A stretch of DNA of 64,000 nt from Rhodopseudomonas palustris (lineage in GTDB: Bacteria; Pseudomonadota; Alphaproteobacteria; Rhizobiales; Xanthobacteraceae). The DNA lies in the NCBI GenBank assembly GCA_016215605.1, contig JACRJB010000004.1, positions 1 through 64,000 on the forward strand, given 5' to 3'. The notes beneath the pieces are model-generated. The model had not been told where the DNA came from. It saw only the letters and a program-made list of their open reading frames with translations, and did no database searches. How positions within the stretch are numbered: the first letter of the stretch is position 1; each line of letters opens with the position of its first letter. Shown here one piece after another: positions 38,916 to 48,121 of the stretch. The position numbers and the translations under genes were made by a program.

Positions 38916-39428
38916 TCAGCGATTGCGCAGGGCTTCGAGCGCGTGCTGGCTCAGTCGCTCCGGATCCTGTTCGCCGCGCGATGCCGCTTCGAGAATCCGG
39001 GCGGAGAGAAATTGCAGCGCGCTCGACGGCGTCTGCAGGGGAAGTGTCTCGACACATTGCTCGAGAGCAGCCGACATCGCCGCGACAGTTTGGGGATTGA
39101 AGGCCTGCGCGTGCGGCGCCTTTTGTGGATCGCTGCCGGGGTCCGCGGCTTCGTGCGGCTGATTGCCGAGGCGTGCGGCCTCGGCCAGCACGCAGAGATG
39201 GATCAGGGCGGATTGCGCGATCGTGTCTTCGTCGATCTGGCCAGCGCGAGACAGCGCGACGATCTTGGCTGCGAGCCGCTTGCGGTTGGCGTCGGTGTCG
39301 GCCCGCGAGCCCTCGACCCCGATGAAGCGCTCCCACGCGCTGTCGAAGGCGCGCGCGAGCGCCGCCGTCGTCTCGTCGGGGGCGGACAGGCCGCCGGTCT
39401 GGTTGGTTTCGCCGTCCACCTCAGGCAA
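38916..39428 (-). CDS. Hypothetical soluble protein
   Basis: A 170-residue acidic, Ala-rich, mostly helical protein with no signal peptide or membrane segment. Two helical arrays (LAAKIVALSRAGQIDEDTIA near 52-71 and LQFLSARILEAASRGEQDPERLSQ near the end) look like short degenerate repeats. It is convergent with the FUSC gene (14 bp apart) and 30 bp upstream of the DUF2867 gene on the same strand. I do not recognise the family. Confidence 0.6.
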   Translation of the reverse strand: MPEVDGETNQTGGLSAPDETTAALARAFDSAWERFIGVEGSRADTDANRKRLAAKIVALSRAGQIDEDTIAQSALIHLCVLAEAARLGNQPHEAADPGSDPQKAPHAQAFNPQTVAAMSAALEQCVETLPLQTPSSALQFLSARILEAASRGEQDPERLSQHALEALRNR

Positions 39429-39458
39429 CCGTCGGGGGCGGCCGAAGTTCCGCTGCGG

Positions 39459-39932
39459 TCAAGCCGCGAGCCGGTTCAGCATCGCGCGCACCACGAGGCG
39501 GTGAAACGGCATGATCGTCGCCAGATAGGTTCGGCCGAGCCAGTTGTGCGTCCGCACCAGCGTCGAGGCGATCACGCGGCGGCCGGACGCCCCGTCGGCG
39601 ATATCGATCACGACCCGACAATCGTGATGGCTGTCGTTGAAGCCGGCGACGATGCGGGACGGCGTCTCGCCGACGACGGGAAACACGCCGATGCTGTCGC
39701 CTCGCGCCGCTCCGCCGGGCGCGGGCGTCTTCAGCCCGAACGGCGTGACGATGATGTTACGGACCCGCATCAAGCCATCGATCCAGCGCGGCCCATGTTC
39801 GATCATCCGGACGGCGGCCTGGCGGGCGTCGAGCGCCTGATGGCCGATGCCGATGCTGTAGGCGTCGATGAATTGCGCGCCGGGGAGCAGCGCCTCGCCG
39901 TCGACGGTGGGCGTGATCTGTTCGACGGGCAT
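39459..39932 (-). CDS. DUF2867 family protein
   Basis: A 157-residue soluble protein. The conserved pattern LLPGAQFIDAYSIGIG, WIDGLMRVRNIIVTPFGL and the ending TYLATIMPFHRLVVRAMLNRL are typical of DUF2867, related to the polyketide-cyclase/SRPBCC-like proteins. Function unknown. The ATG at 39932 gives the usual start; 12 extra in-frame residues upstream are poorly supported. Confidence 0.8.
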   Translation of the reverse strand: MPVEQITPTVDGEALLPGAQFIDAYSIGIGHQALDARQAAVRMIEHGPRWIDGLMRVRNIIVTPFGLKTPAPGGAARGDSIGVFPVVGETPSRIVAGFNDSHHDCRVVIDIADGASGRRVIASTLVRTHNWLGRTYLATIMPFHRLVVRAMLNRLAA

Positions 39933-39994
39933 GGCATGTCCTTTCGCCGCTCGGGCCGGAATGCACACAGCCTATCGCCGGGCAGCCCGCGCCG

Positions 39995-40456
39995 TCAGAA
40001 TTTCACCACCATGACGAAGATCGCCGCGACCAGCGGCACCGTGGCGATGATGCCCCAAACCAGCCATCGCCTTGCGTCGCGCCAATAGCTGTCGGGAATC
40101 GGGCTGCCGTCGGCGAAGCCGCCCGCGGCGCGCGCTTGTCGGATCTGGATCGGGATCAGGACGCCGAGCCACATCATCCCGGACACCGCGAACAGGATCT
40201 GCCCCGCGACCAGCCAGAACGACGAGAACAGCGGGATCTGTTTGACGATCGCGGCGCCGTAACCGCCGACCATCACCAGCACGATGCCGATCACTGTGAA
40301 GATGAAGTCGGACACGGTGACGCCGCGCTGGGCGTGCGCCACGATCCTGGGATCGCGCGTCATGTCCGAGAAGGCCTTCCAGAACGCGGTGATCGTGACA
40401 TTGCCGACCAGCACCACCACGCCGACGACGTGGAGAAACTTGAAGATGTCGTACAT
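39995..40456 (-). CDS. DUF2269 family membrane protein
   Basis: A 153-residue membrane protein with four helices: YDIFKFLHVVGVVVLVGNV, VSDFIFTVIGIVLVMVGGYGA, FWLVAGQILFAVSGMMWLGVL and WLVWGIIATVPLVAAIFVMV. Length and the HVVGVVVLVGN opening fit DUF2269, a family with unknown role. It lies 62 bp upstream of the DUF2867 gene and may be co-transcribed. An in-frame TTG four codons earlier is also possible. Confidence 0.8.
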   Translation of the reverse strand: MYDIFKFLHVVGVVVLVGNVTITAFWKAFSDMTRDPRIVAHAQRGVTVSDFIFTVIGIVLVMVGGYGAAIVKQIPLFSSFWLVAGQILFAVSGMMWLGVLIPIQIRQARAAGGFADGSPIPDSYWRDARRWLVWGIIATVPLVAAIFVMVVKF

Positions 40457-40694
40457 CTGGTCGGTCAAATTCCACTCCGGTCCGGGTTAGCCGGTCGGCG
40501 GCGCAGCCGGGCACCACCATTCGCGATGGGTTGCGTTCTGCTCGTGGTTTTCCGGGCGATTGTCAAATCGACCTTCGTTGCGCGACCGCCGTCCGATGTG
40601 GTCGAATTGTTCCTGATCAAGGATTGGCTGTTGCGGTCGTCGGAGCCTTGCCGCCAGCCACGCATGGCCGCACCCGCTCAGGAGGACAACGACG

Positions 40695-41015
40695 ATGGCA
40701 TCCCGCAGACTTTCGACATCCCCGGCCGGCCTGTCCGGCCGCCTGATCCATCTGTTCGCGGGCGGTTGCCTGCTGATGGTTGGAGCCGGCATCACCGCCT
40801 CGTCCGCCGCCGCGCAGAGTTGCCAGGCGTTGTGGGTCGAGCGCAACAGCTACTACAAGGACGCCGGCTACTGCTTCAAGACGCAGCGGGCGATCGGTTA
40901 TTTCGGCAATCGCGGCTGTTCGTATGACTTCGAAGGCGACGTGCCATTGTCGGCCAACGTCCGCGAACGGATCGCCGAGATCAAGGCGATGGAGCGGCGA
41001 TTCGGCTGCAACTGA
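40695..41015 (+). CDS. YARHG-domain secreted protein
   Basis: A 106-residue protein with a long signal peptide ending near ASSAAAQ at residue 41. The mature part is a YARHG domain: CQALWVERNSYYKDAGYCFKT, FGNRGCSYD and an ending IKAMERRFGCN, with the four Cys spaced as in the family. YARHG proteins are extracellular/periplasmic and of unknown function. The 238 bp before it, up to the divergent DUF2269 gene, hold the promoter but nothing else I recognise. Confidence 0.8.
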   Translation: MASRRLSTSPAGLSGRLIHLFAGGCLLMVGAGITASSAAAQSCQALWVERNSYYKDAGYCFKTQRAIGYFGNRGCSYDFEGDVPLSANVRERIAEIKAMERRFGCN

Positions 41016-41123
41016 CGCCGCCAGGCGTTCGGTCTTGCGATCCGATGGAGAGGAACTTCGCGGATCGCCGTGCAAGTTTGCCTGCGTTCGCGGCGTTCAC
41101 GTGTGACCGTGGACGGTGCGGGA

Positions 41124-41149
41124 GGAACGTTCCGACAGCCCCGGTTGTT
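41124..41149 (+). promoter_or_regulatory. Possible EcfG-type (general stress) promoter
   Basis: GGAACG (-35) at 41124-41129 and TGTT (-10) at 41146-41149 are 16 bases apart, close to the alphaproteobacterial EcfG consensus GGAAC-N16/17-CGTT. The expected start near 41156 lies shortly before the strong ribosome site of the next gene. The -10 differs by one base, so this is a suggestion. Confidence 0.3.
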
Positions 41150-41179
41150 AGCCCACGTTCAACGCAAAAGGAGCGTGAG

Positions 41180-41434
41180 ATGAAGAAGCTCGTTATCGCC
41201 GCGGTCTGCTCGGTTGCGATCGGCGGCCTGTCGATTGGTCAGGCTGCCGCCCAGGCTACCGGACCGGGGCCGCAGGATTCGATGAAGATGAATAGCGGCA
41301 TGAACAATAACGGCATATCCGACGACGGCATGAAGAAGAGCACCACCGGCATGTCGAAGACGTCGAAGCCCAAGACCACCAAGAAGAGCATGAAGTCCGA
41401 CAAGATGCAGAAAATGGACAATATGCAGAAGTAG
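41180..41434 (+). CDS. Small Met/Lys-rich secreted protein
   Basis: An 84-residue protein with a clean signal peptide (LVIAAVCSVAIGGLSIGQ, cleavage near AAAQA). The mature 60 residues are almost wholly Met, Lys, Ser, Thr, Asn and Gly, for example MKMNSGMNNNG and a C-terminal KSDKMQKMDNMQK. Such Met-rich tails can bind copper or act as oxidation sinks; this is a guess. The start has a strong aaaggag ribosome site. A terminator follows directly. Confidence 0.65.
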   Translation: MKKLVIAAVCSVAIGGLSIGQAAAQATGPGPQDSMKMNSGMNNNGISDDGMKKSTTGMSKTSKPKTTKKSMKSDKMQKMDNMQK

Positions 41435-41457
41435 CCCCTCGCGGGTTGTTCCATTCC

Positions 41458-41488
41458 GCCTGCGTGCACGCCGCACGCAGGCTTTTTT
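41458..41488 (+). terminator. Rho-independent terminator
   Basis: A perfect stem gcctgcgtgc / gcacgcaggc around a short loop, followed by six T. It lies 24 bp past the stop of the Met/Lys-rich protein gene and should end its transcript. Confidence 0.9.
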
Positions 41489-41630
41489 GCGCCTTGCTGA
41501 TCGGCTTTTTGCCATTCGTGCCGGAAGCGGGAGGAATATTCGCAGCGAGCAAGTGTATGTGATCGTGCCATTCCATATTGCAGTGCAGCAACTATATTCT
41601 GCTGAAGCGGGCTGAAGGTCAGGAGCTACC

Positions 41631-42809
41631 GTGGCACTCAAAAATACCATCGACTTTCTCGCCCATCTGCGAAAGCTCAACGGCTTCAGCGGTTTGGGCG
41701 CGGCTCCCAGCTCTGCTGACGCGGCCAGCCCACTGACCGAAACTGCCGATTTCGGCGACAATCCCGGCAATCTGCGAATGCTGTCATTCATCCCCGACGG
41801 TCTGTCGAACCGCATTCCGCTGGTCGTCGTGCTGCATGGCTGCACCCAGACGGCCGCCGGTTACGATGTCGGCGCCGGCTGGTCGACGCTGGCGCGGCGC
41901 TTCGGTTTCGCGTTGCTGATGCCGGAGCAGAAGCGCGCCAACAACCCCAACCTGTGCTTCAACTGGTTCGTGCCGGACGACATTCAGCGCGGCCACGGCG
42001 AGGCGGCGTCGATCCGCCAGATGGTCGAGCATATGGCGCGGACCCATGCGATCGATCGGGCGCGGATCTTCGTCAACGGGCTGTCGGCCGGCGGCGCGAT
42101 GACTGCGGTGATGCTGGCGACCTATCCGGATGTCTTTGCCGGCGGCGCGGTGATCGCCGGGCTACCCTATGGAGTGGCAGGCACGGTCCGTCAGGCCCTG
42201 AAGGAGATGCGGCATCCGTCGCCGCATTCCGCGCATCAACTGGGCGACCTGGTCCGCCGGGCGTCGACCTACAAGGGGCCGTGGCCGAAGCTCTCGGTGT
42301 GGCACGGCACCGCCGATCGCACCGTGAATGCGGGCAATGCCGACGCGCTGGTGAAGCAATGGCTCGATCTGCACGGCTTGACGGAGGCGCCGATGGCCGA
42401 GCGCAAGGTCGTCGGTTTTCCGCATCAGGTGTGGCAGAACTCCAGCGGCGAGACGATGGTGGAGTCCTACACCATCACCGACATGGCGCACGGCACGCCG
42501 CTCGGGCGCGCCAATGACGAGCGATACGGCGTCGCCGGCGCGTTCCTGCTCGAGGCGGGAATCTCGTCGTCGTATCACATCGCCGATTTCTTCGGTCTGA
42601 CCCGGAAGGTCCACCAGCCGAAGGCGGTGGCGATGCCGAAGGCCAAGCCGGACAGCGTCACCAGCGGCGCAGATGCGCGGTCGGGTACGTTCGAGCCGGG
42701 TGCGTCCGCCGGCGCAGGGGCAGGCCACGACCCGCGGCGTGATCGCCGCGGCTTCGACGTCAATGGCGTGATCACGCGGGCGCTGACCGCAGCCGGGCTG
42801 ATGAAGTAA
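41631..42809 (+). CDS. PHB depolymerase-family esterase
   Basis: A 392-residue alpha/beta hydrolase of the poly(3-hydroxybutyrate) depolymerase/LpqC esterase family. The oxyanion motif LHGCTQT is near 68-74, the nucleophile box GLSAGGAM has Ser152, Asp229 lies in WHGTADRTV, and the probable catalytic His287 is in DMAHGTPLG. There is no signal peptide, so it is probably cytoplasmic, acting on intracellular polyester or another ester. The C-terminal 60 residues are Gly/Ala-rich and unstructured, then DRRGFDVNGVITRALTA. It starts with GTG behind aaggtcaggag. Confidence 0.88.
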   Translation: MALKNTIDFLAHLRKLNGFSGLGAAPSSADAASPLTETADFGDNPGNLRMLSFIPDGLSNRIPLVVVLHGCTQTAAGYDVGAGWSTLARRFGFALLMPEQKRANNPNLCFNWFVPDDIQRGHGEAASIRQMVEHMARTHAIDRARIFVNGLSAGGAMTAVMLATYPDVFAGGAVIAGLPYGVAGTVRQALKEMRHPSPHSAHQLGDLVRRASTYKGPWPKLSVWHGTADRTVNAGNADALVKQWLDLHGLTEAPMAERKVVGFPHQVWQNSSGETMVESYTITDMAHGTPLGRANDERYGVAGAFLLEAGISSSYHIADFFGLTRKVHQPKAVAMPKAKPDSVTSGADARSGTFEPGASAGAGAGHDPRRDRRGFDVNGVITRALTAAGLMK

Positions 42810-42953
42810 TCGACTCGATGAGGGTGAGCGGCCGCGGCCCGAGCTGCTAACCCTGCTGCGCGATCGCGGGCCGGGCGAAGGTTGCGCCGGCGACCGCCGA
42901 TGTTAGGTTGGGTCTCCGCCGCAGATCGTCTGCCGCATCACCACATGGGCTGA

Positions 42954-45434
42954 ATGCTGGACCCGGATCCACCGACCAAACCCGACTTTCTCGCCGGCGG
43001 TGGCGAAATGGGCGCGCTGGTGCGCGCTTATGACTGGTCGACCTCCAGGCTGGGTCCGCCGGAGACCTGGCCGCAGAGCTTGCGGACCGCGCTGCGGATC
43101 CTGCTCAACACCAACCACCCGATGTTCATCTGGTGGGGCCCCGACCTGATCCAGTTCTACAACGACGCCTATCGCCAGACGATGGGGCCGGAACGTCACC
43201 CGAGCGCACTTGGCCAGCGTGGTCGCGAATGCTGGGCGGAGATCTGGGACATCATCGGTCCGCAGATCGAGCAGGTGATGCGTGGCGGCGGCTCGACCTG
43301 GAACGAGAATCATCTCGTTCCGGTGACGCGCCACGGCCGGCGCGAGGATGTCTACTGGACCTACGGCTTCAGCCCGATCGACCAGGACGATTCGGTCGGC
43401 GGCGTGCTGGTGGTGTGCCGCGACGTCACGAAGGACGTGCTCGCCGCGGTGGCGTTGCGCGAGCGTGAGGCCGAACTCGCGCGCGTGCAGCAGATCGGCC
43501 GGATCGGCGGGCTCGAAGTCGATCTGCGGTCCGGTTTCCGCAATCGGCGCTCGCCGGAATATCTGCTGGTCCACGGCTTGCCGCCGGAGGCCGCGACCGA
43601 AACCCACGAGGACTGGGTGCGGCGGATTCACGTCGACGATCGCGAGGCGGCCGAGCGGCAGTTTGTCGAGGCGGTGAATGGCGACGTCCGCGACTATGTC
43701 GCCCGCTACCGGATCATCCGCCCGAGCGACGGTGAGACCCGCTGGATCTCGGTTCGCGCGGTGATCGAACGCGACGATTCCGGAGCGCCGATCCGGCTGG
43801 TCGGCGCGCATATCGACGTTACCGAACAGGTGGAGGCCGAGCAGAAGCTGCAGGCCAGCGAGGGAGCGGCGCGCACGCTCGCCGACCAGCTCGCGCAGTT
43901 CAACGCCACCCTCGAACAACGCGTGCAAGAGAAGACCCGCGAGCGCGACCGGATCTGGAACGTATCGCAGGACCTGCTGCTGGTCGCCGATCGCCTGGGC
44001 GTATGGCGAACCGTCAATCCCGCATGGAGCAAGACGCTCGGCTGGAGTGAGGCCGAGTTGTTGAACAACACCTCGGAATGGCTCGAGCATCCGGCTGACG
44101 GCGGTATCACGCGGACGCAGCTCGCGCGGCTTTCCGCCGGCGCCGGCACGGTGCGGTTCGAAAGCCGGATACGCGCCAAGGATGGATCGTATCGCTGGCT
44201 GTCCTGGACCGGCGTGTCGGACGCGGATGTCAGCTACGCGGTGGCGCGCGACATCACCGCCGACAAGGCGGCGGCCGAGCGTCTCAAGCTCGCCGAAGAG
44301 GCGCTGCGCCAGTCGCAGAAGATGGAAGCGGTCGGTCAGCTCACCGGCGGCATCGCGCACGACTTCAACAATCTGCTGACGGGAATTGTCGGCTCGCTCG
44401 ACCTGATGCGGACCCGGCTCGATCAGGGCCGCACAGAGAACATCGCGCGCTACATCGACGCCGCGATGACCTCGGCCAATCGCGCCGCCGCGCTCACTCA
44501 CCGGTTGCTCGCATTCGCGCGCCGCCAGCCGCTGGTGCCGAAGCCGGTCGACGCCAATCAACTCGTCGTCTCGCTGGAAGATTTGCTGCGCCGGACGATC
44601 GGCGAGGCGATCGACCTCGACATCGCAGCGGCGCCGGAGCTGTGGCCGACGCTGTGCGACCCCAATCAGCTCGAAAGCGCGCTGCTCAATCTCGCGATCA
44701 ACGCGCGCGACGCGATGCCGAACGGCGGGCGGCTGACGATCGCCACCCGCAACGCGACATTCGACGCCGCCGAAATGCCGGCGCTGCTACCCGGCGACTA
44801 CGTCTGTCTCACGGTGACGGACACCGGCACCGGCATGAGCGACGAGGTCGCCGCGCGGGCGTTCGATCCGTTCTTCACCACCAAGCCGCTTGGTCAGGGA
44901 ACCGGACTCGGCCTGTCGATGATCTACGGCTTCGCTCAGCAGTCGCACGGTCATGCCAGCATCGCCAGTGAGGTCGGCCGGGGAACGTCGGTCACGTTGT
45001 ATCTGCCGCGCGAGCACGCCGAAGCGGAGCAACCGGACGTCGTGATCCGGACTCATGTGCAGGTTGCCCGGGGCGAGACCGTGCTGGTCGTCGAGGACGA
45101 GGCGGTGGTTCGCGAGGTGGTCGTCGAGATGCTGCGCGATCAAGGTTATCGTGTGCTCGAAGCCGTCGATGGGCCGTCGGGGCTGGCGATCGTGCAAGGC
45201 GACGAGCGAATCGATCTGCTGTTGTCGGACATCGGGCTGCCCGGCCTCAATGGGCGCGAGCTCGCCGATCGCGCGCGGCTGGCGAGGCCGGACATCAAGG
45301 TGTTGCTGATGACCGGCTACGCCGAGAGCGCTGCGATGACCGAGGGCATCCGCGAAGCCGGCATCGAGCTGATGACCAAGCCGTTCGACCACGGCGATCT
45401 GCTGCGGCGGATTCGCGCGATGGTTGCCGCGTAG
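42954..45434 (+). CDS. Hybrid histidine kinase with three PAS domains and receiver
   Basis: An 826-residue soluble hybrid sensor kinase. Three PAS/PAC regions lie at about 45-160, 175-295 and 335-440, joined by coiled coils. The phosphoacceptor box GGIAHDFNNLL has His469. The ATPase domain has NLAINARDAMP, DTGTGMSDEVAARAFDPFFTTK and GTGLGLSM. A receiver at about 708-826 has phosphorylatable Asp759 in LLLSDIGLPG and the conserved Lys in MTKPF. No membrane segment is seen, so a cytoplasmic signal (redox, light or metabolite) is likely. No dedicated regulator or phosphotransferase is adjacent. Its start ATG is at 42954. Confidence 0.92.
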   Translation: MLDPDPPTKPDFLAGGGEMGALVRAYDWSTSRLGPPETWPQSLRTALRILLNTNHPMFIWWGPDLIQFYNDAYRQTMGPERHPSALGQRGRECWAEIWDIIGPQIEQVMRGGGSTWNENHLVPVTRHGRREDVYWTYGFSPIDQDDSVGGVLVVCRDVTKDVLAAVALREREAELARVQQIGRIGGLEVDLRSGFRNRRSPEYLLVHGLPPEAATETHEDWVRRIHVDDREAAERQFVEAVNGDVRDYVARYRIIRPSDGETRWISVRAVIERDDSGAPIRLVGAHIDVTEQVEAEQKLQASEGAARTLADQLAQFNATLEQRVQEKTRERDRIWNVSQDLLLVADRLGVWRTVNPAWSKTLGWSEAELLNNTSEWLEHPADGGITRTQLARLSAGAGTVRFESRIRAKDGSYRWLSWTGVSDADVSYAVARDITADKAAAERLKLAEEALRQSQKMEAVGQLTGGIAHDFNNLLTGIVGSLDLMRTRLDQGRTENIARYIDAAMTSANRAAALTHRLLAFARRQPLVPKPVDANQLVVSLEDLLRRTIGEAIDLDIAAAPELWPTLCDPNQLESALLNLAINARDAMPNGGRLTIATRNATFDAAEMPALLPGDYVCLTVTDTGTGMSDEVAARAFDPFFTTKPLGQGTGLGLSMIYGFAQQSHGHASIASEVGRGTSVTLYLPREHAEAEQPDVVIRTHVQVARGETVLVVEDEAVVREVVVEMLRDQGYRVLEAVDGPSGLAIVQGDERIDLLLSDIGLPGLNGRELADRARLARPDIKVLLMTGYAESAAMTEGIREAGIELMTKPFDHGDLLRRIRAMVAA

Positions 45435-45552
45435 TTCTTTCCTGAAGATTCGTTCATCGAGCCGTGCACTTCGCGGGGCTCTCATCCGTCGTAACGGAAC
45501 CGATTCGACTGCGGCGACTTGTCCAGCACGTTTCTCGAATGGGAGCTTCATC

Positions 45553-45972
45553 ATGATTAATCGTTTTGTCGGAACCGCTGCTGTGATCCTGGCGCTCGCC
45601 GCGCCTGCTGTCGCCAACGCCCAGGGCGTGCCGGGCGGCATCGAGCGGGGCGCACGTGAAGGCGAGCGTGCCGCGGGTCCGGTCGGCGCCGTGGTCGGCG
45701 GTACCATCGGCGGTGTGGTCGGCGGCGTCGCCGGCATCCTCGGCGTCGACGACCGTCCGCGCTTTCGCTCCTATGTGGTGGAGCAGCGCCGCCCGTCCTA
45801 CACCTATCGCGACGAGGTTCGCGTCGGCGCTGTCCTGCCGGGCGAAGGCGTGACCTATTACGAAGTGCCGGCCGAATACAGCTCCGCGCGCGACTATCGC
45901 TACACGGTCGTGAACGGCCGCACCGTGCTGGTCGAACCGCGCACGCACCGGATCGTCGAAATCATCGACTGA
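45553..45972 (+). CDS. DUF1236-like secreted protein
   Basis: A 139-residue protein with a signal peptide (GTAAVILALAAPAVANAQ) and a glycine-rich segment with alternating GG motifs (VGAVVGGTIGGVVGGVAG), which may lie in or against a membrane. The C-terminal half, with VGAVLPGEGVTYYEVP and YRYTVVNGRTVLVEPRTHRIVEI, is the DUF1236 repeat found in Rhizobiales. Function unknown. A GGAACC lies upstream at 45496-45501, but without a matching -10. Confidence 0.8.
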   Translation: MINRFVGTAAVILALAAPAVANAQGVPGGIERGAREGERAAGPVGAVVGGTIGGVVGGVAGILGVDDRPRFRSYVVEQRRPSYTYRDEVRVGAVLPGEGVTYYEVPAEYSSARDYRYTVVNGRTVLVEPRTHRIVEIID

Positions 45973-46000
45973 TACAGGTCTTCGGCTGACCACCACAGCA

Positions 46001-46032
46001 AACGGGCCGCCCTTGTGGCGGCCCGTTCTTTT
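46001..46032 (+). terminator. Rho-independent terminator
   Basis: Stem aacgggccgcc / ggcggcccgtt with a short loop, followed by ctttt. It lies about 28 bp past the DUF1236 gene. On the minus strand it is too far beyond the AraC gene stop to be assigned with certainty, but it may serve both directions. Confidence 0.85.
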
Positions 46033-46074
46033 CGATTGGCAGGGTAGTTCTGGCGACGATCGCTGGAAGACGCT

Positions 46075-47058
46075 CTATCGACCCGAGCGGCCCAACGTCT
46101 CCGACGGGCGCTCTCCGAAAAATTCACGATAATCTTTGGCGAAGTGGCCGAGATTGGAAAAGCCGCAGGCAAAAGCCGCTGCCGTCACAGTGGTGAGCGA
46201 GCGCCCCTGCTGCAGCATCTCGCGCGCGTGCTGCAGCCTGATTTGCTTGGCGAACGCCATCGGCGAATAGCCGCGGCTGCGCTGGAAGGCCTTGAAGATG
46301 CCCCGTGCGCTGATCCCGGTGAGTTCGGTCAGCGTCTCGATGGTAATCGGCTTGGTCCAGTTGGCCTCGATATATTCTTCGATCTTGCGCACGTGTTTGG
46401 GTGCCGCGCTGCGCGACTCCGTCTCCAGAAACCGCGTGAAATTGTGCCGGTAGGCGGTCAGGAACAGCAGGGTGATCGCCTCCTGCAGTTCGGCCAGCAC
46501 GAGATGTGGCAGCGGGGCGGTCGGTGAATTGATCTGGCTGTTCACGAACGCGATCAGCCGGCGAAGATTGGCGGCCTGCGGCAGATCGTTGCTGGCGGCC
46601 GGTTCGAATTCGATCGCGCGCTTCGGCTTGGTGCCGAGCAGCGCGGTGAGCTTGCGGTCGAGCGCGCTACTCTGCACACGCAGCAGCAGGTGCTCGTAGG
46701 TCTGGCCGAACTCGGTGCAAGCGGCGCGCCCCGGCGAGGTGATACAGGCCTGCCGCGGATCGATCGACGTGGTGACGCCAGCGCTGCGGGTGCTCGACTG
46801 GCCGGTCAGCGCGATCTGCAACCGCGCGAAATCCGCTTCTGGAAAATCCACGACGAGTGGCGCGTAACCGGAGGTGAACCCGAGCGCGATGTCCTGCAGC
46901 TGCACAAAATTTCCGCGGACGCGGAAGGTCCCGGCCGAGCCGGACTGGAAATGGCGAACGCCGTAGACGGTGGAGAGCGCCTGAGCCAGTTCGTCGGGAT
47001 CGGACGTGTCCATTGCGCGGAACCGGCTGAGCGGCTCGCTGAGGAGTTCGACGGTCAT
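46075..47058 (-). CDS. AraC-family transcriptional regulator
   Basis: A 327-residue regulator. The N-terminal 200 residues match the AraC-binding-like sensory region (GTFRVRGNFVQLQDIALGF, then TSPGRAACTEFGQTYEHLLLRV). The C-terminal 100 residues carry the two helix-turn-helix motifs: ITIETLTELTGISARGIFKAF and the downstream AFACGFSNLGHFAKDYREFFGERPS signature. No obvious target operon adjoins it; it is convergent with the DUF1236 gene. Confidence 0.92.
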   Translation of the reverse strand: MTVELLSEPLSRFRAMDTSDPDELAQALSTVYGVRHFQSGSAGTFRVRGNFVQLQDIALGFTSGYAPLVVDFPEADFARLQIALTGQSSTRSAGVTTSIDPRQACITSPGRAACTEFGQTYEHLLLRVQSSALDRKLTALLGTKPKRAIEFEPAASNDLPQAANLRRLIAFVNSQINSPTAPLPHLVLAELQEAITLLFLTAYRHNFTRFLETESRSAAPKHVRKIEEYIEANWTKPITIETLTELTGISARGIFKAFQRSRGYSPMAFAKQIRLQHAREMLQQGRSLTTVTAAAFACGFSNLGHFAKDYREFFGERPSETLGRSGR

Positions 47059-47375
47059 CCTGAATAACGCCTCTACCTGAAGGTTCTTCGTTTCAGCCGC
47101 ATGAGATGCGGATGATGATGGTCAAGATGACAGTGCGCGAGCTGACCAGGCGATGAACAAGGGAGCCGATGATCTGTCGATCATCATGTCATGTGGGTGG
47201 CCGCGTGCTGCCTAAAACCGGACAGTGTCATGGCGGAACGCTCGGCCGATACTCGTATAAATACGCGGTATGGCAGCGCCGGTTATTGCGAACAAGACGC
47301 AAGACCGCGCGCCGATTCCTTGTGGCAAACCGGCGGCATCAAACGGCCTAGAAACGGGATCGGACAGGTAAGTCG
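47059..47375. other. Spacer upstream of the AraC regulator
   Basis: About 317 bases without a gene, between the AraC start and the MBL hydrolase stop. It should hold the AraC promoter. A 7-bp inverted repeat GATGATC-tgtc-GATCATC at 47168-47185 could be an operator; otherwise I see nothing. Confidence 0.35.
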
Positions 47376-48044
47376 CTACATCGCGCCGGTCAGGAACGGG
47401 TTCGTCATGCGTTCCTGGCCGATGCTCGAACCGGGGCCGTGGCCGCAGATGAAGCCGACGTCGTCGCCGAGCGGCAGCAGCTTGTCGGTGATCGATTGGA
47501 TCAGCGTGGCGTGGCTACCGCCGGGCAGATCGGTGCGGCCGACGGAGCCGGCGAACAATACGTCGCCGACCAGCGCGAACCGCATCGCGTCGTTGAAGAA
47601 CACCACGCTTCCGGGCGAGTGGCCCGGGCAATGCAGGATCTGGAAGGTCAATTCGCCGACGCTGACGCTGTCGCCCTGGTCGAGCCAACGGTCCGGCGTG
47701 ACGTCGCGCACCCCGTCGATGCCGAAGCTGCGGCCGCTGTTGACGACGTTGTCGAGCAGGAACTGGTCGTCGCGATGCGGCCCCTCGATCTGAACCTTGA
47801 GCGCATCGCGCAGCTCGGCCGCGCCGCCGACGTGGTCGATGTGGCCGTGGGTCAGCCAAATCTTCTCGACGCTGACGCCGGTCTTCTCGATCGCCGCCAG
47901 GATCTCCGGGACATCGCCGCCGGGATCGACCACCACCGCCTTGCGGGTGGCCTCGCACCACAACAGCGTGCAGTTTTGCTGGAACGGCGTCACCGGAATG
48001 ATCGCGGCGCCGGCTTTGGCTTTGGTGTCGGACGGGGTGCTCAT
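47376..48044 (-). CDS. MBL-fold metallohydrolase, glyoxalase II-like
   Basis: A 222-residue metallo-beta-lactamase-fold hydrolase close to the YcbL/glyoxalase II group. The metal site LTHGHIDHVGG supplies His66, His68, Asp70 and His71, with later CPGHSPGS and a C-terminal FICGHGPGS His. It could hydrolyse a thioester such as S-lactoylglutathione or act on a persulfide. The ATG at 48044 is used because the frame upstream lies in a repeat. Confidence 0.9.
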   Translation of the reverse strand: MSTPSDTKAKAGAAIIPVTPFQQNCTLLWCEATRKAVVVDPGGDVPEILAAIEKTGVSVEKIWLTHGHIDHVGGAAELRDALKVQIEGPHRDDQFLLDNVVNSGRSFGIDGVRDVTPDRWLDQGDSVSVGELTFQILHCPGHSPGSVVFFNDAMRFALVGDVLFAGSVGRTDLPGGSHATLIQSITDKLLPLGDDVGFICGHGPGSSIGQERMTNPFLTGAM

Positions 48045-48121
48045 GGCCGCACTTTGCCGCCTCCGTCGCGGCAAGTCAAAGCCGCGCAGGCTCGCCGAAT
48101 TTCCGTGTCGGCACGGGCGCG

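Noticed and set aside
45496-45525. EcfG promoter upstream of the DUF1236 gene
   Set aside because: GGAACC is present, but no CGTT-like -10 lies 16-17 bases downstream.
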